A stretch of DNA of 64,000 bases from Paraflavitalea sp. CAU 1676 (lineage in GTDB: Bacteria > Bacteroidota > Bacteroidia > Chitinophagales > Chitinophagaceae): contig NZ_JARHUJ010000004.1 in NCBI RefSeq assembly GCF_029223285.1, positions 186,001-250,000 of the forward strand. Reading direction: 5' to 3'. The notes beneath the pieces are model-generated. The model ran no database searches, was not told the origin of the DNA, and worked only from the letters and a program-made list of their open reading frames with translations. Shown one piece after another: positions 18,146 to 26,750 of the stretch. Positions within the stretch are counted from its first letter, which is position 1. Every line of letters starts with the position of its first letter. Position numbers and translations under genes: made by a program.

Positions 18146-18160
18146 TGACTAATTTAGTCA
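18146..18160. promoter_or_regulatory. candidate operator, 15-bp inverted repeat
   Basis: TGACTAA-T-TTAGTCA has perfect 7-bp arms around one base. It lies between divergent gntP (start 18118) and the YdjM-like gene (start 18217). Size and position suit a dimeric repressor; the regulator is not identified. Confidence 0.55.
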
Positions 18161-18216
18161 ATTATCCCAACCCATGGCCTGGTAAATGAATTGCTATCAC
18201 TAACTTGTTACAGCGT

Positions 18217-19233
18217 ATGGATTCGCTTACACATATCGTATTGGGCGCCTGTATCGGTGAAGCGGTGGCAGGTAAGCGGCTTGGCAAGAAAGCCATGTTC
18301 TGGGGTATCCTTACACAAAGTCTGCCCGATATAGATTTTATAGCCGCCTTCTGGATGGGGCCGGCCGATGAGCTGTTGGCCCACCGGGGCTTTACGCATT
18401 CCTTTCTGTTTATAGCTATCGTAGCGCCGCTGCTGGCCCTGGCGGCCGACCGCTGGCACCGGCCGCACAATTATACCTGGCGCAAATGGACGATCTTTTT
18501 TGCCATCGAAATGTTGGTGCATGTGTTGCTCGACGCGTGTAACGCCTATGGAACCGGTTGGTTTGAACCTTTCTCGCACTACCGGGTGTCGTTTCACCTG
18601 CTGTTTGTAGCTGATCCATTATTTTCGATCTGGCCGGCTATCGGATTTTTGGTCCTGTTGTTCTCTCGCACCGGTTACCGTGCACGGCGTACCTGGGCCA
18701 CGGCTTCCGTGGCCGCCAGCGTAGCCTATATCGGCGTAAGTATGATCAATAAGGCAACGGTCGATCGGGAAGTGAAAGCCATTGCACGGGCCGAAGGCAT
18801 TGGCTGGAAACGTTATTTCAGCACGCCTACGCCGCTCAACAACATGCTGTGGTTTGTGGTGCTGGAAGACAGGCAGGGGTACCATATTGGTCACCGGTCG
18901 GTGTTCGATAGGGCCGGTGATACCTCGCTGCTGCATTACCGCCTGCGGCACGATGATTACCTGGAGCCCTTAAAGGACATGGAAGACCTGCACCGCCTCA
19001 TCCGGTTCTCCCAAGGATACTATATCATCGACCGCTACGATAGCACAGTCGTGTTCAACGATCTCCGCTTTGGGCAGATCATCGGCTGGCAGCATCCCGA
19101 AGCCCGTTTTGTGTTCCACTATTTCCTGCAGAAGCCCGAGGAAAACCTGCTCGTGATACAGCGGGGGCGGTTTCGCAATTGGGACCGCGACGCCATCCGT
19201 TTCTTACTTCGACGCATTCGCGGACTTAAATGA
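18217..19233 (+). CDS. YdjM/DUF457-like membrane-bound metal-dependent hydrolase
   Basis: A 338-residue protein starting at ATG 18217 (MDSLTHIVLGACIGEAVAG); a TTG four codons upstream is less likely. The N-terminal half has about five membrane helices with histidine/acidic clusters typical of the YdjM/YfhO-like hydrolase group: DSLTH at the start, QSLPDIDF, and AHRGFTHSFLF, with HVLLDACNAYG in a following helix. The second half is soluble and basic. Family members are annotated as metal-dependent hydrolases, but biochemical function is poorly known. The 3' end overlaps the convergent phospholipase-D-type gene by 30 bp. Confidence 0.87.
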   Translation: MDSLTHIVLGACIGEAVAGKRLGKKAMFWGILTQSLPDIDFIAAFWMGPADELLAHRGFTHSFLFIAIVAPLLALAADRWHRPHNYTWRKWTIFFAIEMLVHVLLDACNAYGTGWFEPFSHYRVSFHLLFVADPLFSIWPAIGFLVLLFSRTGYRARRTWATASVAASVAYIGVSMINKATVDREVKAIARAEGIGWKRYFSTPTPLNNMLWFVVLEDRQGYHIGHRSVFDRAGDTSLLHYRLRHDDYLEPLKDMEDLHRLIRFSQGYYIIDRYDSTVVFNDLRFGQIIGWQHPEARFVFHYFLQKPEENLLVIQRGRFRNWDRDAIRFLLRRIRGLK

Positions 19234-20403
19234 CCTTTGTTTGAAATAGAAGGTGAAGAGGAAGAAAAGGACCCGCACAACCTGGTAGCAACCATGTTGA
19301 AACAGACGCTTGAAGAAATTGTAGCGGGTGCGGAAGTCTTCTTCGGTAATGCGTTCGCAATCTTCCCGGATAATGCATTCTATCTCCCCTTGCATAGATC
19401 TTGCAATAGCTTCCTGGTGCACATCGAGGTTAAGCTCGATGCTGGCAAAAGCACTTATGTTGTTGACGTTGTAAGAGCCGATGGTACACCATTTGCCATC
19501 GTAGGTAGCTATTTTAGCATGTAGTACACTGTGGTTGTATTCGTATACCTCGATATTGTTCTTAAAGATCCAACGGTATATATAGCGTTCGGCATGTTTG
19601 GCCAGCTTCACATCCGAAATACCCGCCAGCACCAGCCTGATCTTCACACCCCGCCGGGCTGCCCGGGCCATTTTCTTACGCAGCAGCATACCAGGTAAAA
19701 AGTAACTCGACATGATGTAAATGTGCGATCGGGCATCTTTGAACATTTCAAGATAGCTGGTGGTGATCTGACTGCGTTTCTGCACCCAATCATTGCGCCG
19801 CAGGCGGATGGGGCATACTTGTTTAATACGTTTTTCCGGTGCATCAGCCTGCCACAACAAACTACGGCGGTCTTTCCGGAAGCGTGTCCATAGTTCGAGG
19901 CTTACCCGCACCAGTTCGGGTACAATGTCCCCTTCACTGTAAAGGGCCCAATCGAGCCAGGCAGGATGACCAAAGCCGTCATTGTATTTGTTGCTGATAT
20001 TAATGCCGCCCACCAGGCTATGCCTGCCGTCTATTACCAGCAGTTTATGATGCAGGCGGCGGCCGAAGTAAAAGAAATCACTTTTCAGGATGGGTTGAAA
20101 GTAGCGGAACCGGATGCCTGCTTCTTCCATCGTTTTGATGAATGGTTTCGACATGTTCTGCGATGCATATCCATCGGGTAGCAGGTATACTGCCACCCCA
20201 CGTTTGGCGGCGGCCATCAGCGCCTCCGCCACGGCACGGCCCGTATCGTCTTCGTCATAGATATAGACCTGCAGGTGAATGAACCGTTCAGCCTGTTCTA
20301 TTAGCGACAACAACAGGGTAAAATATTCCTTCCCACCCCGGATCAGTTTCACCGTGTTATGTTGAGTATAGGAAAACGAAGGCCTTGTTCTTACCAAAGT
20401 CAT
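19204..20403 (-). CDS. cardiolipin synthase-like phospholipase D family protein
   Basis: A 399-residue protein with two HKD motifs: His118-x-Lys120-x4-Asp125 in HHKLLVIDGRHSLVGGINIS and His295-x-Lys297-x4-Asp302 in HAKIATYDGKWCTIGSYN. Spacing and the C-terminal ELNLDVHQEAIA match bacterial cardiolipin synthases, which join two phosphatidylglycerols. It lacks the two N-terminal membrane helices of ClsA and starts directly with the catalytic region, closer to ClsB-type enzymes. A hydrophobic patch near the C-terminus (VVRVLFFLFTFYF) may anchor it. It is transcribed alone. Confidence 0.9.
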   Translation of the reverse strand: MTLVRTRPSFSYTQHNTVKLIRGGKEYFTLLLSLIEQAERFIHLQVYIYDEDDTGRAVAEALMAAAKRGVAVYLLPDGYASQNMSKPFIKTMEEAGIRFRYFQPILKSDFFYFGRRLHHKLLVIDGRHSLVGGINISNKYNDGFGHPAWLDWALYSEGDIVPELVRVSLELWTRFRKDRRSLLWQADAPEKRIKQVCPIRLRRNDWVQKRSQITTSYLEMFKDARSHIYIMSSYFLPGMLLRKKMARAARRGVKIRLVLAGISDVKLAKHAERYIYRWIFKNNIEVYEYNHSVLHAKIATYDGKWCTIGSYNVNNISAFASIELNLDVHQEAIARSMQGEIECIIREDCERITEEDFRTRYNFFKRLFQHGCYQVVRVLFFLFTFYFKQRSFKSANASK

Positions 20404-20880
20404 AGGCTACAAGCTATTAAAATAATCCATTCGGCTATCAGCCGGCTTTTTAACACATTGGAGATGAGCATTGTTTGCAAATCAGATGCCGTGGTTGGCG
20501 GCTGCCTCGCCAGTGCTCCTGCCTCGCCGGTTCCCTTCCCCAATGCAAGTGCTTGCCGGCATCATAGGGGGCCTTTCCGATTAGTAGTCTCCTTGCCGCC
20601 GCCTTTCCTCCTAACAGACATCTTTCCACCTCGCCGGCGACCACCTGCCCGGCTGCATCACGCTGACCGGTCCGGAATTCTGGCTGCGTGCTATCATGCT
20701 CCCGAATACGTCACTGTTCCGGCACAGGACTTGTTCTATATCAAAAAATGTATCGTGTACGTTGAATGCCTTAATGCGGATTAGTGGTAACCTCTTAGGT
20801 GTTTTTATTTAGGTTGTCCATAACTGCTATATTTCCGATGGGTAGGCGATTGTGGCGAATGAAGGTGATAAAGCATAGCT
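20404..20880. other. intergenic region without recognisable gene
   Basis: The 477 bp between divergent genes hold no convincing coding region. Open frames on either strand are rich in Pro, Arg and His, without family motifs. A short hairpin (CGGCT-ATC-AGCCG followed by GCTTTTT) lies at 20432-20451. TATATTTC at 20829-20836 is a near match to a -7 element for the AraC-type gene. Confidence 0.5.
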
Positions 20881-21876
20881 ATGGATATACAATTAATGTT
20901 GCGTGATAATGAACCGGTATCCTTTTCGAAAACTGTGCCGGGACCGCTGGCACGCTTGCAGGTGCCGGGTGCCATGCCACAATATGCTTCGGGCGAGTGG
21001 GGCAATTTCCTGTTTTATGAACAAACTGGTCCGGATTTCAGTATCTGGTACAAAACCTACCAGATGAAGCAAAGTATTTGCCTGCATGCAGTGACGGAGG
21101 CGCCCATGTACTCTTTGTGCTTTGCCATCAATCGTTCTTTTCGGTTTCAGCAGGAAGGCATGTCCAAAACACGTTTGGCAGAAGGAGAATTCAATATCCT
21201 ATACGGAGCTTCCCTGCACCACCAGCTTTGGCTCGAGAAAGGTAAGAAGTATACGGTTTGTGAAATACAATTCGCGCCTGCCTGGCTTCATCGGTTAGGC
21301 GGCAGCTATAGCCTGGTTGATGAGTTCCTGTTCAAAACTTCGTTGGGCTTTTCAGGTCAGTTGAACCCCGTACATGCCGCCATAACGCCCGATATTCTTA
21401 CGATCCTGCAACATATGCGCAACTGTCCATTTACGGGCGATGCTAAAAATACCTGGTTGCAGTCGTTGTTGTCGCGCCTGCTCCTGCTCACCGTCACAAA
21501 GATGTCGATGAGCAGCCAAACTGCAGCCGGATGGAAGTTGCAGGCCCATGAACTGGCTAAAGTGCGCGAAGCACGCGAATATTTGTCGCAGCGTATCGAT
21601 CAGCCGGGCACTGTTATGGAACTGTCTCATACGATTGGATTGAATGATTTCAAATTGAAGCGCAGGTTCAAGCAAATGTATGGGGTCACTATATTCGAAT
21701 TCCTCCTGGAGGCACGTATGGAAAAAGCAAAAGGGCTGCTGCTGGAAACCAATATGACAGTGCATGCCGTTGCTATCAGCGTGGGTTATAAGAATATCTC
21801 GAGTTTTACTGTGGCCTTCAAGAAGAAGTATGGAGTGCTACCCAGTACGATGCAACGTAGTGGTACTGATCAGTGA
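20881..21876 (+). CDS. AraC family transcriptional regulator
   Basis: A 331-residue protein. The N-terminal 200 residues form a variable sensor region without a recognisable cupin signature. The C-terminal 100 residues are the double helix-turn-helix: KVREAREYLSQRIDQPGT, ELSHTIGLNDFKLKRRFKQM, then HAVAISVGYKNISSFTVAFK. This build is common in Bacteroidota and in regulators of siderophore uptake (PchR-like), where the sensor region is also long. No target is adjacent apart from the convergent short gene downstream. Confidence 0.92.
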   Translation: MDIQLMLRDNEPVSFSKTVPGPLARLQVPGAMPQYASGEWGNFLFYEQTGPDFSIWYKTYQMKQSICLHAVTEAPMYSLCFAINRSFRFQQEGMSKTRLAEGEFNILYGASLHHQLWLEKGKKYTVCEIQFAPAWLHRLGGSYSLVDEFLFKTSLGFSGQLNPVHAAITPDILTILQHMRNCPFTGDAKNTWLQSLLSRLLLLTVTKMSMSSQTAAGWKLQAHELAKVREAREYLSQRIDQPGTVMELSHTIGLNDFKLKRRFKQMYGVTIFEFLLEARMEKAKGLLLETNMTVHAVAISVGYKNISSFTVAFKKKYGVLPSTMQRSGTDQ

Positions 21877-21909
21877 CGGGTGAACATACTGCAAATGGAG
21901 AAAGGTTGT

Positions 21910-22188
21910 TTAGTTGGTTCCGGGTTCTTGCGTGGCGGATGGATTATCGCCAAAAAGGCGTCTGGTAGCTTTGTCGAGACGTTCTGCTGTATTGAATTTA
22001 CTATAGTTGACAAGTTCCTGGTAAAGTGTGTCGGGCTCATTCAATTCATCGATCAGTAATTGATTGGCAGGATGTTCCAATAACCAGCGCTGCAAATCCG
22101 GTGAAGCAGCTGCTTCGGTGGCGGAGCACAGCGCATGAAGGATCAGACAGGCTGTGCGGGAAACTGGTAAAAATTGTTCTTCATTCAT
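21910..22188 (-). CDS. short FecR-like N-terminal domain protein
   Basis: A 92-residue protein. The core (LQRWLLEHPANQLLIDEL, then YQELVNYSKFNTAERLDKA) matches the pattern of the N-terminal sigma-contacting region of Bacteroidota FecR-type anti-sigma factors: W-L-x4-A-N-x-x-L-x-x-E-L followed by an aromatic/Asp segment. The transmembrane helix and FecR domain that normally follow are absent; the protein ends in GDNPSATQEPGTN. It could be a truncated remnant or a minimal sigma inhibitor. The nearest ECF sigma factor is 1.5 kb upstream on the same strand. Family assignment is tentative. Confidence 0.55.
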   Translation of the reverse strand: MNEEQFLPVSRTACLILHALCSATEAAASPDLQRWLLEHPANQLLIDELNEPDTLYQELVNYSKFNTAERLDKATRRLFGDNPSATQEPGTN

Positions 22189-22373
22189 CGGAATACAAGT
22201 TAAATATAATTCAGTGGCGAAACATGTATGATCTGAGGGTTAGTCAGTCTGCAATGCAGGTCCGCCGATTGGGTCGGTTTAACCAGGATGAGGAAGAGAG
22301 GGGCGTAGTTTATCTAATAATGGATCGGGCAACCGGATTCAATGCCCAACTTAGATCGTCCAGCTATTATTAT

Positions 22374-22407
22374 AACAACTATATCGGCATTTCGTACTAA
22401 AGGAAAA
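22374..22407. repeat. direct repeat, left copy
   Basis: It begins AACAACTA and contains GGCATTTCGTACTAAAG. It matches the copy at 23493-23526 over about 34 positions with a one-base gap and few substitutions. Confidence 0.55.
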
Positions 22408-22955
22408 CCGGAAAATTATTATTAAAATTTTGCCGGGCCCTTTGGATGATAATGGTAACTGGGTATTGTCGGGGATGATATAATTGGTTATGACGCTGGT
22501 TTATAACGGGAAAGCAAATATGAAAAGAATACACTTTGTAGCTTGTGCTGGAAGGGGCCTAATGGTTTACTCTTAAGGTGATAAAATAATTGAGTTTATA
22601 GTCAATTATGGAAATTTTTATCCGGCTAACATAAACAAGCAGGTCAATTCGGTTGGATATTTAGGTGGCAAAGAATAGTATGTTTAACGGCGGGCTGCAG
22701 GGCATTCGCTGCTCCTGCGCCGGCTTTGAAAAGCGGTTGAATGATAGGAACTCTTCTTACAATCCGGGTGTATGGCTGTGGTAAGTAGTCTGTTCGTGTT
22801 AACGAGGCCCTGGTTATGTTTAGGTTAGAGGGTCAACATAACTCGTTGGGTATACATCGAACTAACTGTGTTATTTCCCCTGCTCTGTCGCTCCTGGCAG
22901 TGGAGATCATTGGGTGATCAAGAGGTTTTACCCGCCAGCACCCGGATTATAATAC

Positions 22956-22992
22956 AAAAGTTCATCGATGTCGGTAAGACAGATGAACTTTT
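22956..22992. other. long hairpin, possible terminator or small RNA element
   Basis: AAAAGTTCATC pairs perfectly with GATGAACTTTT. Inside, TGTC pairs with GACA around a GGTAA loop, with only a 2-nt bulge between the stems. Flanking T and A runs would let it end transcripts in either direction, yet no gene abuts it. Confidence 0.6.
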
Positions 22993-23492
22993 ATAAAGTG
23001 AGGGTTGTAGAAATCTATGGTGTATCCCTTTCGGGACTATCAACAAGTAAAAGGAAAGCCAGGTAAGAATACCCGGCTGTGGGGATTCCTGCACCTCTTC
23101 TGTACCCTGAAGAGGGCATGATGCACATGAGGAAACATAGTGAACACAGTTCACATTCGTTTAATCAATCGCCTTATGATTTGGCTAAGGATAATCAGTT
23201 CTTACGAGTATATTCGGAGGCCAGACATGCCGGCACGTTGAAAGCAAATTGAAAGGGAGAGTAGAAACACTCCCTTGTTGTGACCCAACCAAACAGTCAC
23301 ATGAGATCAAAACTAACTGTTATAGTAGAACAGTGTTTGCCATAAGATAACAGTAGCTTCGGACTCTCTATGTCAAGTATCTTTAAGACTTACTTTTACT
23401 ACACAATCCATGCTGATTATTCTCACTTTTCTGACAATCATATAGAGACTTTATGGTGATCGTCGCCCTCGCAGCATGCTGTACTATATAGA

Positions 23493-23526
23493 AACAACTA
23501 ATCAGGCATTTTGTACTAAAGCAAAT
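23493..23526. repeat. direct repeat, right copy
   Basis: It contains AACAACTA followed by GGCATTTTGTACTAAAG, in the same orientation as the copy at 22374-22407. A related CTACTAAAG recurs near 23560. Confidence 0.55.
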
Positions 23527-23672
23527 CAAAATATATTTTCAGGAACTTTGTAGGCGAGCTACTAAAGGAGCACAATAGGTGCTGTAAATGACAGGGTTGA
23601 AGTATAGATCTTGCATGGATTATTTTTACGGCTTCCTATGAGCAGCTATGCATAATGGGTTGCCTGTACGCA

Positions 23673-24236
23673 TCAGCCAAGCAGCTCATTGCTATCGACC
23701 TTGGTACGCAGTAATTGCAAACCCCTGGCTTTTTGGTTTCTGACTGTGTTGACAGATATGGCGAGTTTGTCGGCGATTTCCTGGTTCTTAAGGCCCTTTA
23801 CATAACTCATCTTTAAGATGGTACGGCATTGAACAGGTAACTTGTTCAGCTCTTTGTCGATCACACTCAATACCTCGGCCCGGATCATTTCATTCAACAC
23901 AAAGCCTTCCTTTTTTTCTGATAGGTAAAGCAACTCGGCCTGCGATTGGTTGTCGCGATGTGACTGTTTGATAATGTTTAAACAGGCATTTCGGGTAGAG
24001 ATGTACAGGAACGCCTTGATACCTTGTTCCGTCTCAAAATCAAAACGTTTGTCCCAGAATTTCATGAAGGTTTCTTCTACAATGTCTTCTGCCATCAGTT
24101 GATCTCTTACCAGCCGCTCGGCAAAGTAACAGAGCGCATTGTAATGTTGGTCGAAGAAAAAGGCAAAGGCCTTCGGGTTGTCGCCTTTCAGCTCGGTTAA
24201 CATGTTTGGGCTCGTGCAGGTTTCCTCTTGATACAT
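23673..24236 (-). CDS. ECF family RNA polymerase sigma factor
   Basis: A 187-residue sigma-70-type factor. Region 2 is FFFDQHYNALCYFAERLV with RDQLMAEDIVEETFMKFW. Region 4 is ELNKLPVQCRTILKMSYVKG followed by the helix-turn-helix KNQEIADKLAISVNTVRNQK. The length and the Asp-Ile-Val-Glu-Glu-x-F segment match Bacteroidota FecI-like ECF factors that normally pair with a FecR anti-sigma and a SusC-type transporter. Here neither neighbour is present; only a FecR-like fragment lies 1.5 kb downstream. A perfect 15-bp inverted repeat stands 12 bp before the start codon. Confidence 0.92.
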   Translation of the reverse strand: MYQEETCTSPNMLTELKGDNPKAFAFFFDQHYNALCYFAERLVRDQLMAEDIVEETFMKFWDKRFDFETEQGIKAFLYISTRNACLNIIKQSHRDNQSQAELLYLSEKKEGFVLNEMIRAEVLSVIDKELNKLPVQCRTILKMSYVKGLKNQEIADKLAISVNTVRNQKARGLQLLRTKVDSNELLG

Positions 24237-24772
24237 CAGCGTCGGATTTTTAAACGGTTTAAAGAAATAACGTACAATGAGCCATCGTTAATGGCCCGAT
24301 CCGTTCCGGGTAGGGCAATACTTAATCGCCACCGGATTGGTGATAACTTTACTGATGGGAATGCAAGGACAAGTGATGCTCGAATACGAGCATTGCGCTG
24401 CCAGACGAACTATTCGACAGCAAAAAACAATTCATTCACCAGGAGTGCCCGTTGAACTACTGCCTAATGAAATCTTGCTACCAGAGAGCTTTCTTTACCA
24501 AAAAAAAGAGGAGGAGGAATACTATTTCAAGAACAAGTTTACAAGTATTATTCAATATATCAAAATTACCTGTCATCTTTTACTTCCACAATACTGACCT
24601 TTAACGGGTATAAATAGTCAATGGTTAAACGATCTTCGGCAATCAACCGCCTCCATTGAATTATTCGGAAGTTTCAAGCTCGTTTATTAGAAAATAATTA
24701 TCTGTCGGCCCGTTATATCACCAGATTGCTTAAACGTTGTAGCATCGTTGACCACTTCCCGATAAGTGTATA
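24237..24772. other. 536-bp intergenic region, leader of ECF sigma gene
   Basis: No gene is visible. Structural elements are the inverted repeat at 24249-24263, a perfect 7-bp hairpin ATGCTCG-AATA-CGAGCAT at 24376-24393 extendable by wobble pairs, and TGTATA-T-TATACA at 24767-24779 overlapping the end of the sugar transferase gene. The remainder is A+T-rich. Confidence 0.5.
24249..24263. promoter_or_regulatory. candidate operator, TTTAAAC-G-GTTTAAA
   Basis: Perfect 7-bp arms around one base, 12 bp upstream of the ECF sigma start codon. The position would overlap the promoter or ribosome-entry region of that gene. Confidence 0.5.
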
Positions 24773-25468
24773 TTATACATTGTTTACAACTGGTGTTGCA
24801 GTTCCGGCAGTAAGGGTTCTCGTGATGGTTTTTGTCATGATCCTGATATCCAGCCAGATAGATGCATTGCGGATGTAGTACAGGTCGTACTGGTAACGAA
24901 GCACCGCATCAGTCCGGTCGCGTACAGGGCCATGATAGCCACCGATCTGCGCCATGCCGGTGATGCCGGGCTTCACCAGGTTCCTCATCTTGTAGCGGGG
25001 GATGATCTCGGCAAAGCGGCGACAGTCGGCATGCATATGCGGCCTTGGCCCCACAATACTCATGCTGCCTTCCAGTACATTCAGGAATTGTGGAAGCTCA
25101 TCAATATTGGTTTGCCGCAACCATCGCCCCAGCCGGGTAACGCGCAGGTCTTCCGGATCGGCCGGCAAACTGTCTGCCAGTTCGTTCACCACCATCGTAC
25201 GGAACTTATAGCAGACAAAGCTGCGCCCGCCCCGGCCAACCCTCTTTTGGCGAAAGAATACCGGTCCGGTTGAATCAAATCGCAATAACAGCGCTACCAA
25301 CGGCACCAGCCAGCTCAGTACGCCCGCGATCACGACGATCGATAGCACGATGTCAATGATCCGCTTCAGCACGAAGTAATGCCGCTTGCGGGTAATATAA
25401 CGCCTGATCGATGGACTGCTTCGGGTCCCGGTTTTATCAATAGCAACGGGTGCCAATAGAACATTCAT
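24773..25468 (-). CDS. polyprenyl-phosphate sugar-1-phosphate transferase
   Basis: A 231-residue bacterial sugar transferase of the short PglC/WcaJ C-domain type. A membrane-associated segment ([20 protein letters not shown]) is followed by the catalytic core: [46 protein letters not shown] and [13 protein letters not shown]. It transfers a sugar phosphate from a nucleotide sugar to undecaprenyl phosphate, the first step of many exopolysaccharide and glycan pathways. It stands at the left edge of the 24.8-38.9 kb glycosyltransferase locus and is the expected initiating enzyme. Its mature part ends TATPVVNNV, normal in length. Confidence 0.93.
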   Translation of the reverse strand: MNVLLAPVAIDKTGTRSSPSIRRYITRKRHYFVLKRIIDIVLSIVVIAGVLSWLVPLVALLLRFDSTGPVFFRQKRVGRGGRSFVCYKFRTMVVNELADSLPADPEDLRVTRLGRWLRQTNIDELPQFLNVLEGSMSIVGPRPHMHADCRRFAEIIPRYKMRNLVKPGITGMAQIGGYHGPVRDRTDAVLRYQYDLYYIRNASIWLDIRIMTKTITRTLTAGTATPVVNNV

Positions 25469-25607
25469 GCTAAATTGGATATGCTTTTGGGAAGAAGGAG
25501 AGTAGTAATGCCGGATATCAGATGGAGTTGGCTATAGAAGCAACCTTTTTTAACCAACCCCAGTATTTTATTGGAAATACGTTCGCCTCATTAAAAAAGT
25601 TGCCTGC

Positions 25608-26573
25608 ATGTATGCACTCGATCACCCAGCCACTAGTACCCGGACAACGCTGGCTTATAGTGTACTGAAAACCCTGGCCTGGTTCGATCTTTTTCATTAC
25701 CCGCTGACCGCCGGGGAGATCTTGCATTTTTCACATCGTACCGCAACCATTGAAGAGCTGCAACCCTTGCTGCAACAATTGCTCAGGGAGCAGGTCGTTT
25801 TTTATGTCGATGGGTTTTATGCCTTACACAATGAAGCAGCCCTGGCAGCACGGCGAAGAAGCGGAAATGAAAAGGCAACCGTTATGCTGCGCAAAGCCCA
25901 TCGCATCGCCCGACTGCTGCAGGGATTTCCCTTTGTGAGAGGGGTTTGCATATCGGGTTCGTTGTCCAAAAATTTTGCCGGCGACAATGCCGATATAGAC
26001 CTCTTTATCATTACCAGCGCCAATCGCCTCTGGCTGGCACGTACTGCCATGCATGCGCTCAAGAAATTATCGTATTGCTGGGGCGGACAGCATGACTTTT
26101 GTATGAATTACTATATCGATGAAGAGGCGTTGCTTATCCGCGAGCAGAATATGTTTACCGCCATCGAGTTGCTTACGCTGATGCCGGTTTGCGGGGACGA
26201 TAGTGTGCAGCGTTTCTTTGCAGTCAACAGTTGGGTACAGGACTACCTGCCAGCCTACCGCGGTAAAAGCCCTGTCTATCCCTCTAGGGGGAAAGGTAGT
26301 TGGTTGAAACGGTCGATCGAATGGTTACTTAACCTTTCAGCAGGCGAAGCGGCAGACAACTACCTGATGCAGCTAACCTCCCGGCGGTGGAAGAAGAAAG
26401 AATCAGATCAACGACAAAACATACAAGGAGGAAGAATGGGATTGGTAACCGGTAAACATTTTGCCAAACCCAATCCGCAATATTTTCAACGGAGGATACT
26501 CGACGAATACCAACAGAAATTACAAAAACTCTGGGCAATGGTCGATCGGGCCGATGTTCCTGTCTTGAAGTAA
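25608..26573 (+). CDS. nucleotidyltransferase-fold protein
   Basis: A 321-residue protein. Residues 15-80 look like a winged-helix region (LKTLAWFDLFHYPLTAGEIL). The pol-beta-type nucleotidyltransferase signature follows as GSLSKNFAGDNADIDLFI, with Gly117-Ser118 and metal ligands Asp129 and Asp131. The C-terminal part is helical and basic. Such proteins are frequent in Bacteroidota glycan loci beside radical-SAM genes, with unknown transfer substrate. The gene is divergent from the sugar transferase and convergent with the radical-SAM trio. Confidence 0.75.
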   Translation: MYALDHPATSTRTTLAYSVLKTLAWFDLFHYPLTAGEILHFSHRTATIEELQPLLQQLLREQVVFYVDGFYALHNEAALAARRRSGNEKATVMLRKAHRIARLLQGFPFVRGVCISGSLSKNFAGDNADIDLFIITSANRLWLARTAMHALKKLSYCWGGQHDFCMNYYIDEEALLIREQNMFTAIELLTLMPVCGDDSVQRFFAVNSWVQDYLPAYRGKSPVYPSRGKGSWLKRSIEWLLNLSAGEAADNYLMQLTSRRWKKKESDQRQNIQGGRMGLVTGKHFAKPNPQYFQRRILDEYQQKLQKLWAMVDRADVPVLK

Positions 26574-26656
26574 GGATCACGCCGGCTCGGATAAGTGCTC
26601 ACCTCAGTGGGCTCAATTTGCCGGCCAGGCTACTCCCTTCCGGATATACCTTTTGC

Positions 26657-26750
26657 CTCAAGCCGTGGCCCTCCACTTAAGCCGTACTACTTGCTCAAAC
26701 CGTGGCGTTCCACTCAGCACGAACTACTCTCTCAAGCCGTGCCCCTGCGT
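26657..26750. repeat. 37-bp imperfect tandem repeat at a gene end
   Basis: Units start CTCAAGCCGTGG at 26657, CTCAAACCGTGG at 26694 and CTCAAGCCGTGC at 26731. The third unit contains the stop codon and last codons of the radical-SAM gene ending at 26732. The two others lie downstream of it and still carry an in-phase TGA after a similar tail. Confidence 0.65.

Larger units (their letters stand above)
22189..23672. other. 1.5-kb A+T-richer gene-free region with repeats and hairpins
   Basis: No frame here looks coding. The sequence is richer in A+T than its flanks and dotted with inverted repeats: ATAATTGA/TCAATTAT at 22586-22609, a long stem at 22956-22992, CCTCTTC/GAAGAGG near 23094-23115, AAGGGAG/CTCCCTT near 23252-23275, and ACTGTT/AACAGT near 23316-23334. 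Imperfect direct repeats lie near both ends (22374-22407 and 23493-23526). It may be a decayed island or a source of small RNAs. Confidence 0.55.

Noticed and set aside
20359-20784. Forward open frame of 141 codons in the spacer before the AraC gene
   Set aside because: High Pro/Arg/His content, no motif, overlaps the start of the cardiolipin-synthase-like gene.
22918-23154. Reverse open frame of 78 codons in the gene-free region
   Set aside because: Spans the strong hairpin at 22956-22992 and shows no family or signal features.
22189-23672. CRISPR array or tRNA cluster in the gene-free region
   Set aside because: No regularly spaced repeats, no cas genes, and no T-loop GTTCRA-type sequence with a cloverleaf.
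24337-24597. Forward open frame of 86 codons upstream of the ECF sigma gene
   Set aside because: Ends in low-complexity Lys/Glu/Tyr coding from A-rich DNA; no motif.
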